The translations under genes were made by a program, and so were the position numbers. From Bradyrhizobium sp. Gha (GTDB lineage Bacteria > Pseudomonadota > Alphaproteobacteria > Rhizobiales > Xanthobacteraceae), in assembly GCF_900113735.1 (NCBI RefSeq), contig NZ_FOQM01000009.1, positions 62,001 to 126,000 on the forward strand: a stretch of DNA of 64,000 nucleotides, read 5' to 3'. A model generated the notes under the pieces. The model was given only the letters and a program-made list of their open reading frames with translations. It searched no databases and was not told the DNA's origin. Of this stretch, positions 8,305 through 15,896 are shown piece after piece (positions within the stretch are counted from its first letter, which is position 1; each line of letters begins with the position of its first letter).

Positions 8305-9552
8305 TTAGCCGATCACGGACGAGCCGAGCATGGCGAGGACGGCCAGCGCCATCAGCGAGGTGCCGAGCCATCCCAGCACGACGAGCCACGACCGCGCCTT
8401 GAAGCGCCCCATGATCGCCTTGTTCGAGACGATGAGCATCATCATCGCCATGATCGGGACGGCCACGATACCGTTGAGAACGGCGCTCCACACCAGCATG
8501 TGAATCGAATCGATTCCCGTGAAACCGAGACAGAAGCCGATCACGGTCGCAGCTGCGATGATGGTGTAGAAGCCGACCGCCTTCTCCGGCTTTGCTTCCA
8601 GCGTCGCGCGCCAGCCGAAGATTTCAGCAACGCCATAAGCCGCCGAGCCCGCCAGCACCGGGATCGCCAAAAGACCCGTGCCGATGATGCCGAGTGCGAA
8701 GAGCGCGAAGGTGAAATCGCCGGCGAGCGGCCGTAGCGCCTCGGCCGCTTCGGTCGCGGAGTTGATGTTGGTGACGCCGTTTGCGTTCAGCACCGAGGCC
8801 GTGGTCAGGATGATGAAGAACGCGATGCAATTCGACAGCAGCATGCCAACGGAGGTGTCGGCCCTGATGCGTGCGATTTCGGGATCGCCGCCGCTCGGCA
8901 GATCGCGCAACGGCTTGTCGCGCTGGCCCTGGTTCATCTCCTCGACCTCCTGGGAAGCCTGCCAGAAGAACAGATAGGGGCTGATCGTGGTGCCGAGCAC
9001 CGCGACGACCATCATGAAATAGTCGCTGTTGACCGTCGCCTTCGGCCATACTGTGGCCAGGAGCGCCGTAGCCCAGGGGATCTTCACCGTGAAGGCGGTG
9101 GCGACATAGGCGAACAGCGCCAACGTTAGGAATTTCAGCACCGGCGAGTACCGGCGATAGGGCACGAAGACCTGGAGGAGGGTCGAGCCCGCCGCGAAGA
9201 TCAGCGCGTGCTCGTGGTTGAGCCCGCCGATGACCAGCGAGAGCGCTTCGGCCATCGCAGCGATGTCGGCGGCGATATTGAAGGTGTTGGCCACGACAAG
9301 TAGCGTCACGAGCCCCATCACGATCCAGCGTGGCGCGAGCTGCAGGACGTTGGCCGCTAGCCCCTTGCCCGTGACCCGGCCGATCCGCGCGCTGACGAGC
9401 TGGATCGCGATCATGAACGGCAGGGTCAGAAATACCGTCCAGAGCAGCCCGTAGCCGAATTGCGCGCCCGCTTGCGAATAGGTGGCGATGCCCGACGGGT
9501 CGTCGTCGGCGGCGCCCGTGATCAGGCCGGGTCCGAGCCGCCGCAGCAGCAT
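8305..9552 (-). CDS. Nramp-family divalent metal transporter, non-canonical subgroup
   Basis: 415 residues, about eleven hydrophobic helices. The N-terminal LGPGLITGAADDDPSGIAT and the helix-1/helix-6 layout identify the Nramp (SLC11) fold. The classical metal-binding motifs differ: helix 1 has DPSG (residues 18-21) where MntH proteins have DPGN, and helix 6 has TTISPYLFFWQ (about 188-198) in place of the MPHN motif with its metal-coordinating Met. It therefore belongs to the Nramp-related group whose substrate (Mn, Mg or other) cannot be inferred from MntH. An in-frame stop at 9625-9627 limits upstream extension; no strong ribosome-binding site precedes the ATG, so translation could begin slightly upstream at a non-ATG codon. 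Confidence 0.87.
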   Translation of the reverse strand: MLLRRLGPGLITGAADDDPSGIATYSQAGAQFGYGLLWTVFLTLPFMIAIQLVSARIGRVTGKGLAANVLQLAPRWIVMGLVTLLVVANTFNIAADIAAMAEALSLVIGGLNHEHALIFAAGSTLLQVFVPYRRYSPVLKFLTLALFAYVATAFTVKIPWATALLATVWPKATVNSDYFMMVVAVLGTTISPYLFFWQASQEVEEMNQGQRDKPLRDLPSGGDPEIARIRADTSVGMLLSNCIAFFIILTTASVLNANGVTNINSATEAAEALRPLAGDFTFALFALGIIGTGLLAIPVLAGSAAYGVAEIFGWRATLEAKPEKAVGFYTIIAAATVIGFCLGFTGIDSIHMLVWSAVLNGIVAVPIMAMMMLIVSNKAIMGRFKARSWLVVLGWLGTSLMALAVLAMLGSSVIG

Positions 9553-9801
9553 CGGTGGCGACTTTGTCGGCGCGACGACGCTGTCGCGTTTGGAAGCTGT
9601 ACGTTTGGACCGGTTCGACAGGGCTCACCTTCCGGAATTGCGAATTCAGCTATCAAGCGCGATCATAGCCGCAAAGTTCCATCGTCGCACGGCTTCCGAG
9701 ACGGTGCGTTGCGTGATTCCCTTGCTGAAAACACGTTGAGACTTGGGGCGGTACGCCTGCGCATGGACACGAGCGAGGTGTTCGTTTCCTGAGCGACCCG
9801 C

Positions 9802-10542
9802 TCAGGACGATGGCGACAAATGCAGATAGCGGCCGTCGAACTGGGCGAGCTCCTGGAGCTTGTATTCGTTGAGTATCTTCACGGTGCCGCGCTGAAGCTC
9901 GAGAACGCCGTCGACGCGCAGCTCGCGCAGGATGCGGTTGGTATGAACGCTGGTCACGCCCATGGCTTCGCCAAACTGCTCTTGCGTCAGCGGAACTTCA
10001 AACGTGTTGTCGATCACGCGGCCGATCGGGCGCAGCCGCTCGCGCAACTCCACGATCAGATGCGCAAGCCGGTTGTAGGCCGAGCGCTGGCCGACATTGA
10101 CGATCTATTCCCGGGAAATAGCGGCATCCACTAGCGTGTCGCGCCAGAACATGTCGCCGACACCAGGCTGCTGGCGGATGAGGTCGTTGAGCGCCCTGTT
10201 GGCGATGAAGGCCAGCGTGCAGTCGGACAGCGCGATCAGGTCATGGTCGACGGTCGCGAAATGCAGGTTTTGCAGATTGGGCAGATCGCCGGGAATGTGA
10301 ATCGAGAGGATCTGGCGCCTGCCGTCCGCGATCGTCTTCGAGCGGACGCAGAAGCCGTCCACGATCAGGCAACATTCGCTCGGCTGCTCGCCGTCGCGCA
10401 GCACGGTCTGGTTTTCGCGAAAGTTGCGGAGCGTGAACGGCAGCGCCGCGAGAGCTCGGAGGTCCCTGTCATCGGCACCGGTCGTCGTCTTCAGGCGCTG
10501 AAACAGCGGCGCCCAGATCATGTCGCTTGTCACGTCTCTCAT
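9802..10542 (-). pseudogene. Crp/Fnr-family regulator interrupted by one in-frame amber codon
   Basis: One continuous minus-strand frame from ATG 10542 (GGGGGA upstream) to the stop at 9802 encodes a complete Crp/Fnr protein except for TAG at 10105-10107. Before the stop lies the cyclic-nucleotide-like sensor fold (NQTVLRDGEQPSECCLIVDG ... RALNDLIRQQPGVGDMFW); after it come the dimerisation helix and the winged helix (VPLTQEQFGEAMGVTSVHTN). The residue at the stop is normally a Trp in related proteins (SREWIVNVGQRSA would be expected), so a single TGG to TAG change explains it. No Fnr-type N-terminal cysteine cluster is visible. The C-terminal half could still be made from an internal start as a DNA-binding fragment. 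Sequencing error is possible. Confidence 0.8.
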
Positions 10543-10766
10543 TCCCCCACGCGCCTTAACGCGTGAGGCCAAAAAGCACAGACCCCGGCTCGCTGCGGAC
10601 AACAAAGGTTAAGTGACGCGCGGCCGGCTTCTCAACATTGTGGACGATGGGTTAGCGAATGAGCCAAATACAACAAATGTTAAGTGACGCGGGTCTCAGT
10701 AGGCCGCCGGTTCGCTGTCGGAACCGCCGGTGCATGGTGACGTTCTTTTGGGAGGAGGACGTCGGG

Positions 10767-10940
10767 ATGGACCATCTGACGAAACGCGAACAGCCGGATC
10801 GCAGCAAGATCAACATGCACGAGGCCTGGGAGGTCAAGTACTGGACCCATGCACTCGGCGTCTCCAGGGAAGAGCTGCAACGGGCTGTCGACAAGGTCGG
10901 CAATTCGGCGGCGGCCGTTCGCAAGGAGCTGGCGCTGTGA
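10767..10940 (+). CDS. DUF3606 domain protein
   Basis: 57 residues from ATG 10767, with GGAGGAGG about 9 bases upstream; a longer frame from 10659 lacks such a site. The sequence INMHEAWEVKYWTHALGVSR followed by EELQRAVDKVGNSAAAV matches the short DUF3606 family common in rhizobia, whose function is unknown. Small, soluble, helical. Confidence 0.8.
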   Translation: MDHLTKREQPDRSKINMHEAWEVKYWTHALGVSREELQRAVDKVGNSAAAVRKELAL

Positions 10941-10955
10941 GCCGGCCCGCGCGAT

Positions 10956-11141
10956 CTACTTGACGCTGACGAACATGCCCCAGGCGGCCGCGAGCGCCGC
11001 GCCGGTGAAGACCACCAGCGGGCTGTCGCAGAACGCCCCGCCGTAGCTGCAAACGTCAGCGCCGAACGAACCAAGTTCGTGGCGGCCCGCCGAATAGAAC
11101 AATCCCGAAAGTGCAAGCAACACGCCGGCGACGTAGTACAT
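10956..11141 (-). CDS. Small two-helix membrane protein
   Basis: 61 residues starting MYYVAGVLLALSGLFYSAGR; AGGAGAGAG lies just upstream of ATG 11141, which decides this start against the longer frame. Two hydrophobic helices (YYVAGVLLALSGLFYSAG and LVVFTGAALAAAWGMFVSV) flank a loop with two cysteines (DVCSYGGAFCDSP) that could form a disulphide on the periplasmic side. Function unknown. Convergent with the DUF3606 gene, 15 bp apart. Confidence 0.65.
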   Translation of the reverse strand: MYYVAGVLLALSGLFYSAGRHELGSFGADVCSYGGAFCDSPLVVFTGAALAAAWGMFVSVK

Positions 11142-11353
11142 CGGCTCTCTCCTGAGCACGGACATGTGCCAGCGTGACGCGAACAGATTTCCTTCCGCCG
11201 AATCCGGCCGGGTGCATTCGATTAAAGCTTGACCGATCGGGAAGATGCAGGGCCTGCACCAGCGACGAAACCGTTTTGAAACACAGCTGAAACCAGATCG
11301 TCCTGAACTCCGCCGGTGCTGGCCCCGACCAACGGAGCGCAAAGGAGATCACG

Positions 11354-11461
11354 ATGATCCAGATTGGTTCGAAGGAAGAAGTCGCCTTGCTGCTCGCGCT
11401 GTTCGGGACGCATGCCCAGCCCGTCAGGAAGCCCAGGCCACCGAAGTCGCTGCAAGGCTGA
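11354..11461 (+). CDS. 35-residue peptide with strong ribosome-binding site
   Basis: ATG 11354 follows AAAGGAG by 6 bases. The product MIQIGSKEEVALLLALFGTH continues to a basic proline-rich tail (VRKPRPPKSL). The amphipathic leucine-rich segment and basic tail suggest a small membrane-associating or nucleic-acid-binding peptide, but nothing known matches. The good ribosome-binding site is the main evidence that it is translated. Confidence 0.45.
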   Translation: MIQIGSKEEVALLLALFGTHAQPVRKPRPPKSLQG

Positions 11462-11501
11462 GATGTGAAGCGATGCCGGGTCTGGCCGATAGCCTGAGCT
11501 T

Positions 11502-11720
11502 TTGCGTTTGCTGATTGCCAGGGGGGACCCGAAAGGCATTCCGCTGGCGATGGGCACGATCGACGACTATCTGGCGATGGCGCCGGTCAGCGCACGCAGA
11601 CGCGGCCTGCGCGTGCTGCAGCAGGATGCGATCGAGCTGCATGTCACGTCGGTCGGCGTGCAGCGCTCATTCGCGGAGACAGTGGACGCCTATATCGAGC
11701 GGAAGCTGGCGGAGGAGTGA
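11502..11720 (+). CDS. Small hypothetical protein
   Basis: 72 residues from TTG 11502; an in-frame stop at 11490-11492 prevents further extension and ATG 11550 (MGTIDDYLAMAPVSARRRGL) is the likeliest alternative start. The body (RVLQQDAIELHVTSVGVQRS, then FAETVDAYIERKLAEE) is a compact alpha/beta sequence without a recognised domain. Codon usage matches the host. It sits in a run of small genes (10.7-12.5 kb) with no annotated partners. Confidence 0.5.
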   Translation: MRLLIARGDPKGIPLAMGTIDDYLAMAPVSARRRGLRVLQQDAIELHVTSVGVQRSFAETVDAYIERKLAEE

Positions 11721-11831
11721 GGCCTTCGGGTTTGCTGCTTCGGATTCCTCCGGAAGAGCTGGCATGTCTCTTGCTGCATGCGTCTCAATACCGGCCCGGC
11801 CAGTCGGGCCGTTTCAGATTGAGGCGAACAC

Positions 11832-12089
11832 ATGCAAGCAACGTCCCGTTTCGAAGCGACCGCGTCCCTGCAGCTCCACGCTCTAATCTCCGACCTGCAC
11901 TGGCGGGTTCGGATGCTTGAGGGCGACATTGACGAGGAGGAGCGCAACGCAGGGACCACCGATCCCGGCAGTCCGACCTATTCGATGCTTGCCCAAGCGT
12001 TACGCGCCCGCCGCGACAATTTGCGGATCTCGATCGCCCTGCTGGAGGCGCGGATCGAACGGACGACGGAGCTTCAGCGAGCCGCCTAG
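11832..12089 (+). CDS. Small helical protein of unknown function
   Basis: 85 residues from ATG 11832 with GAGGCGAACAC upstream. Almost entirely helical with heptad-like spacing (LHALISDLHWRVRMLEGDID; ALRARRDNLRISIALLEARI), suggesting a coiled-coil dimer. No known domain. Its last 90 bases overlap, in opposite orientation, the 3-prime end of the gene at 12000-12332. Confidence 0.6.
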   Translation: MQATSRFEATASLQLHALISDLHWRVRMLEGDIDEEERNAGTTDPGSPTYSMLAQALRARRDNLRISIALLEARIERTTELQRAA

Positions 12090-12332
12090 CGCAGAGTTCT
12101 GTGTTCCCGGATCCTGTGTCCAGGGGCCTGCGACAAGGTTCTTCGCCTCGGGTGGAGACGGTCCTTTCAGGAAGCCGATCTTGCGGCCGAGTTGCCAGAC
12201 CTCGACATCGCCGCGGCGCGCAAACCGCTGCGCATAAGCCAGCGCGGATGTATCGGACGGAGCCTCGAATGCCTCCACGCTGCGGAAGACGCCGTCTTCG
12301 CCGACGAGATAGGCACGATACTGCGCGCTCAT
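12000..12332 (-). CDS. Small hypothetical protein with extended C-terminus
   Basis: 110 residues. The first 60 (MSAQYRAYLVGEDGVFRSVE ... RGDVEVWQLGRKIGFLKG) resemble a family of short rhizobial proteins that normally stop soon after the VEVWQ-RKI segment. Here the frame continues about 50 residues with low-quality sequence and runs 90 bp into the convergent neighbour, so the natural stop may have been lost. The ATG overlaps the TGA of the upstream gene (ATGA at 12329-12332), indicating translational coupling. Confidence 0.6.
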   Translation of the reverse strand: MSAQYRAYLVGEDGVFRSVEAFEAPSDTSALAYAQRFARRGDVEVWQLGRKIGFLKGPSPPEAKNLVAGPWTQDPGTQNSALGGSLKLRRPFDPRLQQGDRDPQIVAAGA

Positions 12333-12529
12333 GACGGCGTCCTCAGGCCGGGTGAATGCAGCCAGGCGTCGATCTGCATGGCCGTCTCGTCTTGCCGTGC
12401 GCGGCGCAACAGCGTCTCCCGGCGGCGTCCCGGCGCAAGCGTGCGGGCTTCCTCGCGCAATTGCGCCGCTTCCTCTGCGAGCCTCTCGTGAAGTGTCTTG
12501 GTTTGCTTGAAACGACGCCGCTTCAACAT
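12329..12529 (-). CDS. Small basic helical protein of unknown function
   Basis: 66 residues beginning MLKRRRFKQTKTLHERLAEE at ATG 12529 with GGAGC upstream. Highly charged, with a long amphipathic helix (EEAAQLREEARTLAPGRRR then ETLLRRARQDETAMQID). The first 40 codons of the longer frame (from 12649) have no ribosome-binding site and are left out. It is translationally coupled to the following gene through an ATGA overlap. Such pairs occur in rhizobial genomes, but no function is known. Confidence 0.6.
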   Translation of the reverse strand: MLKRRRFKQTKTLHERLAEEAAQLREEARTLAPGRRRETLLRRARQDETAMQIDAWLHSPGLRTPS

Positions 12530-13222
12530 AGCGCTGCTCCCAAGTTCGAGGGAGACGGAGCGCGACCGGACGCTCTCGTCCCGATGAACGTAAGTGGCCT
12601 TGTGGTGATGGTTAACTGTACGGCGCGTACTGAAGAGAGTCCGTATCATTTGATAAAGGGCCGAAAAAATCCGTGATGATTTGATGGTGCAGTTTCGGCG
12701 TTTTCACCTGCTCACTCATACCGCGCCTTTGCGGGTCTAAAGTTCACTATTGAACAAAGCTAGCCTCGGGTCGTTTGCTCGGTATCGCCGGCCGAGGCTC
12801 TGCCAGTAGGCGTCGGTGGCTAAGAGACCGGGCGTGCTCCCGCCAGCCAAGCCAGGAGCATCGCCATGCCGGACGATCGCTCGCCGAGCCACCGCGTCCA
12901 GAACGAAGCGTCCGCAATCTCGGCGCAGAACGCGCGCATGCGCGAGGAGATCGCAAAGCCGCTCGAGGTCTTGAACAGGCCATGCCAGATACGTTCCTTG
13001 GCCGCAGGGCGCGCGATCCATTTCGAAGTGAGGACGGCGAGGGACAGCAGCGCTGCGGTGCCGCTTGCGCCATTTAGGAACTTCCGCTTTCCGGCCGGAC
13101 TTTGTTACGCGGCCGGTCTGCCGCCGATTGACCGGTCTGGAATGGCGGCTCCGGCGCCCAAGCCCCCGTCAGCGCCGGGGCCGTCCTCCGTCGCGCAACG
13201 AGCTGCGAGATGCGCGGCCGCG
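12530..13222. other. Stretch without a confident gene
   Basis: About 690 bases. Several frames are open on both strands (for example 12866-13438 plus and 12737-13021 minus), but none has a convincing start, ribosome-binding site or recognisable family, and they overlap one another. One minus-strand frame (about 12820-13115) reads as helical protein (FLNGASGTAALLSLAVLTSK ...) but has no usable start codon and could be a gene remnant. No repeat or RNA signal was seen. Confidence 0.4.
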
Positions 13223-13423
13223 CTAATCGTCGCGCGAGAGATCGCCGGGCTTCGTCGGAATGCCGATGGTGCCGCCATCGCCGTGAACGAGATCGCGGTT
13301 GTTGTCGTCTGCCTTCGGTGCATCTTCGATCGCAGCCTCTCGGGTGTCGCGTGTCCTGTCGATGTGCGGCTCCGGAGTGTGCCGCGAAATTGGCGATGTT
13401 GTCGAACCGATCTTCGATGTCAT
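13223..13423 (-). CDS. Small acidic hypothetical protein
   Basis: 66 residues from ATG 13423, preceded by AGGAGG with 5-6 bases spacing. Hydrophilic, probably disordered: MTSKIGSTTSPISRHTPEPH, then DRTRDTREAAIEDAPKADDN, and ends HGDGGTIGIPTKPGDLSRDD. No domain recognised. Its 5-prime side faces the first promoter-terminator cassette at 13471, which is transcribed away from it. Confidence 0.6.
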   Translation of the reverse strand: MTSKIGSTTSPISRHTPEPHIDRTRDTREAAIEDAPKADDNNRDLVHGDGGTIGIPTKPGDLSRDD

Positions 13424-13470
13424 GGCCGATCCTCCTGATCGACCAACGCGCGGGCGCGCCCGTTCGTTCG

Positions 13471-13562
13471 TTTGACACGTCGGGCAAAACACTGGCATGA
13501 TGGCACCATAGAGAAAGTTTGCTTTAGCCCGCGCGGAGGAATCCGTAGCGGGCTTTTTCGTT
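13471..13562 (+). ncRNA. Promoter-terminator cassette, copy A (candidate tiny RNA)
   Basis: TTGACA at 13472-13477, an 18-base spacer, CATGAT at 13496-13501, then about 20 bases and a GC-rich hairpin (GCCCGC...GCGGGC) followed by TTTTT. The expected transcript is about 55 nt. It carries a nearly complete dyad around the start site (ATGATGGCACCAT, one mismatch). Four close relatives follow downstream in the same direction. Family not recognised. Confidence 0.55.
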
Positions 13563-13783
13563 CTCGAATGGAGTTGCTCATCTCCCGTGTGGATCGCAAA
13601 GCAGGTCGTCAGCGGAGCTTGCACAATGAACTTCCTGGTTCGCTCCCGTTATAGCGGTTCGCAAAAGCCTAAGTGCCCGAAATTTCGACCTAGACAATGT
13701 TCCTGATTTGTTCTAAATCAATTCCCCTCAACCTGTGAGCGAGCGTCGATCGACGTTGGCCCTTTCGCTCTTGCGAGGCGACG

Positions 13784-14563
13784 ATGAGCAATTCATTTCT
13801 TGCGTTTGTATTGACGGAACGCCCAGCAGCGCCTGACATGGCGGCGCTTGCCGCTGCGCTTCGCACCAGGCACCCGGAGCTGGCCACGGAGATGCATGCA
13901 AGCGATGCGGGTATCCGCCAGGGTTCGGCGGGTGCGTCTGTCCTCCGCTGTGGCGATCAACTCATTACGGTGATGTCGATGCCGACGCCCATTCCAGGGG
14001 ATCCCGGGCTATGGTCGCGCGCGACTACGGCCTGGCCGGAGGCGAGCACCGTCGCGGCGCGGCACAGCGGTCATTTGATGGTCTCGGTGCTCGGACGAAA
14101 CCAACAATTGTTGCCCAGGGCTCGTCTGATGACAGCTGCCATTGGCGCGTTGATAGCAACCATGCCGGAATGCTGTGCTGTGGTCTGGGATGGCAAGGTC
14201 GCACGACCTGCTGATGTTTGGCTGCATCTTTCCAAGCAATCCTATGCGCCGTTCCCTGACTATCCGTTCCAACTCTGGGTCGATGTTCTGCCTTTCCGCT
14301 CGCAGAAAGGCATTGGTTCAGTGACGATGGGACTGACCGCTTTTGCCGGCCGTGAGGTTGAGTTCGAGACGTCCAGGCTGGAGCTTGGGGCCTTGATCGA
14401 AAAGGTGGCAGGCCTCGTTGTCTATCTCATCGAACACGGACAAGTGCTCAGAGACGGCGACACATTCGGGGGCGATGCGAAGGAGCGTATCGCCGTTCGT
14501 TACAAGAATTCTGATCACTTCAATGGCATGCCCGTGTTTCACTGTACTGATGGCTGGTTGTAG
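13784..14563 (+). CDS. DUF4261 domain protein
   Basis: 259 residues from ATG 13784 with GAGGCGACG upstream. The sequence has the DUF4261 layout: an N-terminal strand-rich region (MSNSFLAFVLTERPAAPDMA), a central segment with CCAVVWDGKVARPADVW, and a C-terminal region (GLTAFAGREVEFETSRLELG ... YLIEHGQVLRDGDTFG). The function of DUF4261 is not established; members are often found next to immunity-type or toxin-associated genes. Here it lies 36 bp before an Imm11-family gene in the same direction, probably as one operon, and downstream of cassette A. Confidence 0.8.
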   Translation: MSNSFLAFVLTERPAAPDMAALAAALRTRHPELATEMHASDAGIRQGSAGASVLRCGDQLITVMSMPTPIPGDPGLWSRATTAWPEASTVAARHSGHLMVSVLGRNQQLLPRARLMTAAIGALIATMPECCAVVWDGKVARPADVWLHLSKQSYAPFPDYPFQLWVDVLPFRSQKGIGSVTMGLTAFAGREVEFETSRLELGALIEKVAGLVVYLIEHGQVLRDGDTFGGDAKERIAVRYKNSDHFNGMPVFHCTDGWL

Positions 14564-14599
14564 TCGTGCCACACGGGATGCCCCAGAGAACACCAAGTC

Positions 14600-15220
14600 A
14601 TGACTGCATCGTCTAGCGAGAAGCGTTTGCGCAAGCCAAAGCCGAAAAAATTCTATCACGTCGGGCCCGATTTCAGGTTTCAGACGACACCAGGATGGCA
14701 GATGGAAAACATCCCTGTTCTGAATGGGCGGCGCGTTCTGATGTCGCCGCGGCACAGACGAAGCTTTCCGGCACTCTCCGAGCCGCTGCGGCTGCTCATT
14801 GACCGGTCTCTCGGTCGCGCCCCCGTCGACTGGGAGCGTTTCCACGACTTCTGGCTCGTTTCCGATCGAATGAAGGGCGTTCTCGAAGCCGTCGATCGAG
14901 AAGGCGTGGCGTTCCTGAAATGTGAAACGCGGTCTCTGAGTCGGAAGGCCGCCCCGGATTACTGGCTCTGCGATGTCGTTCGTGAACTCGATGCCATCGA
15001 CGAGGAAAAATCGCAAGGTGCAATGATGAATGTTGGAAGTGAATACAGGCGATATGATCCGACGGCGCGACCCAGATTCGTCTTTAAGGAAGAGATCGTT
15101 GGGTCGGCCCATATCTTCAGGCCGCGACTTTGGAGATCCATCATCTGTGATCAGGTCATGAAGGATGCCTGCAAGACCGCGGGCATGAGGGGTACAGGCT
15201 TCAAAGATGCCGGCGAGTGA
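14600..15220 (+). CDS. Imm11 (DUF1629) family immunity protein
   Basis: 206 residues. The C-terminal half carries the Imm11/DUF1629 pattern: YWLCDVVRELDAIDEE, then FVFKEEIVGSAHIFR and IICDQVMKDACKTAGMRGTG. This family was defined computationally as a candidate immunity protein of polymorphic toxin systems, including Myxococcus MXAN_0049; the toxin it neutralises is not known. The N-terminus is basic (EKRLRKPKPKKFYHVGPD). It follows the DUF4261 gene and is followed in the same frame, directly after its TGA, by a decayed duplicate of its own C-terminal region. An AHH nuclease gene lies 680 bp downstream. Confidence 0.82.
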   Translation: MTASSSEKRLRKPKPKKFYHVGPDFRFQTTPGWQMENIPVLNGRRVLMSPRHRRSFPALSEPLRLLIDRSLGRAPVDWERFHDFWLVSDRMKGVLEAVDREGVAFLKCETRSLSRKAAPDYWLCDVVRELDAIDEEKSQGAMMNVGSEYRRYDPTARPRFVFKEEIVGSAHIFRPRLWRSIICDQVMKDACKTAGMRGTGFKDAGE

Positions 15221-15235
15221 TCGCGGGCTCGAACG

Positions 15236-15538
15236 AGTACGAAAAACGAATTCAAAGTCGAGCATGAGGCGAGCAGCTGCGAGCCGGAGAACCAGGAAGA
15301 TCTCATTGGCAACACCCACGTGTTTCGTATGGCGCATTTTGAAAGCTGCGTGATATGCGACCAGGAGATGAAGAGCGCCTGTAAGTCGGCAGGGCTGAGG
15401 GGGCTCCTGTTGAGGACGTCCAGAATCTTCGCTAACGCGGGCCAAGACGATATTCGACGCGGTCTCCTGGAAATTCAGGGGCTGCTGAAAAGCATTCACC
15501 GTCGCGATTCGTGGGCAGGTCCGCGGCGAACGGCCTAA
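15236..15538 (+). pseudogene. Remnant of a second Imm11 copy
   Basis: In the same frame as the preceding Imm11 gene, past its stop, the DNA encodes EDLIGNTHVFRMAHFESCVI then CDQEMKSACKSAGLRGLL. This aligns with EEIVGSAHIFRPRLWRSIIC / CDQVMKDACKTAGMRGTG of the intact gene. Only about 60 residues of homology remain, with no plausible start of a full protein; the frame ends at 15538. It is the tail of a diverged tandem duplicate. Confidence 0.65.
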
Positions 15539-15896
15539 GCTTCTAGGTTTATCATTTCACCGCTCGTCGCTGCCGATGCGCCTCTGGCGCCGGCGAACCC
15601 ATTTTGCCCGACTGTTAAGTCTCTCCGAAATAGAAATCCGAGATTGGCACGATCAGGGCAGGTCGCTGCGATCTGCTGGAGACAACCGGCTGCCTTAGTT
15701 CGTCGACCGAGTTTCCAGGGAAGACGCGCTGGCCGGCGTGCATCGATATCGGCCAGTGCGGCTGCATCGAGACGCGGCGCGCAAAATCTAGAGCCAGCTC
15801 CCGTCGCTGGCCGCCTCATAAATCATTTCCGATCAAAATGCCGACCGAGCTTACGATCAGCTCGTATGCCGGCGTGCGCCAGAAAGTAACGGTCGC
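15539..15896. other. Non-coding or decayed stretch before the AHH gene
   Basis: No convincing gene. The frame of the AHH gene is open back to a TAA near 15820 (encoding ADRAYDQLVCRRAPESNGR just before its first ATG) but has no ATG, GTG or TTG start in that part. This suggests the AHH gene may have lost an upstream portion or start codon. Confidence 0.4.

Noticed and set aside
12866..13438. 190-codon plus-strand frame
   Set aside because: Overlaps the better-supported minus-strand gene at 13223-13423, lacks a ribosome-binding site and shows no family.
13441..13515. Minus-strand short peptides such as MPVFCPTCQT read through the cassettes
   Set aside because: They recur only because the cassette DNA recurs; there is no ribosome-binding site and the promoter/terminator reading explains the conservation better.
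14318..15499. 393-codon minus-strand frame
   Set aside because: Lies antisense to the DUF4261 and Imm11 genes, both of which have recognisable families; the antisense product has none.
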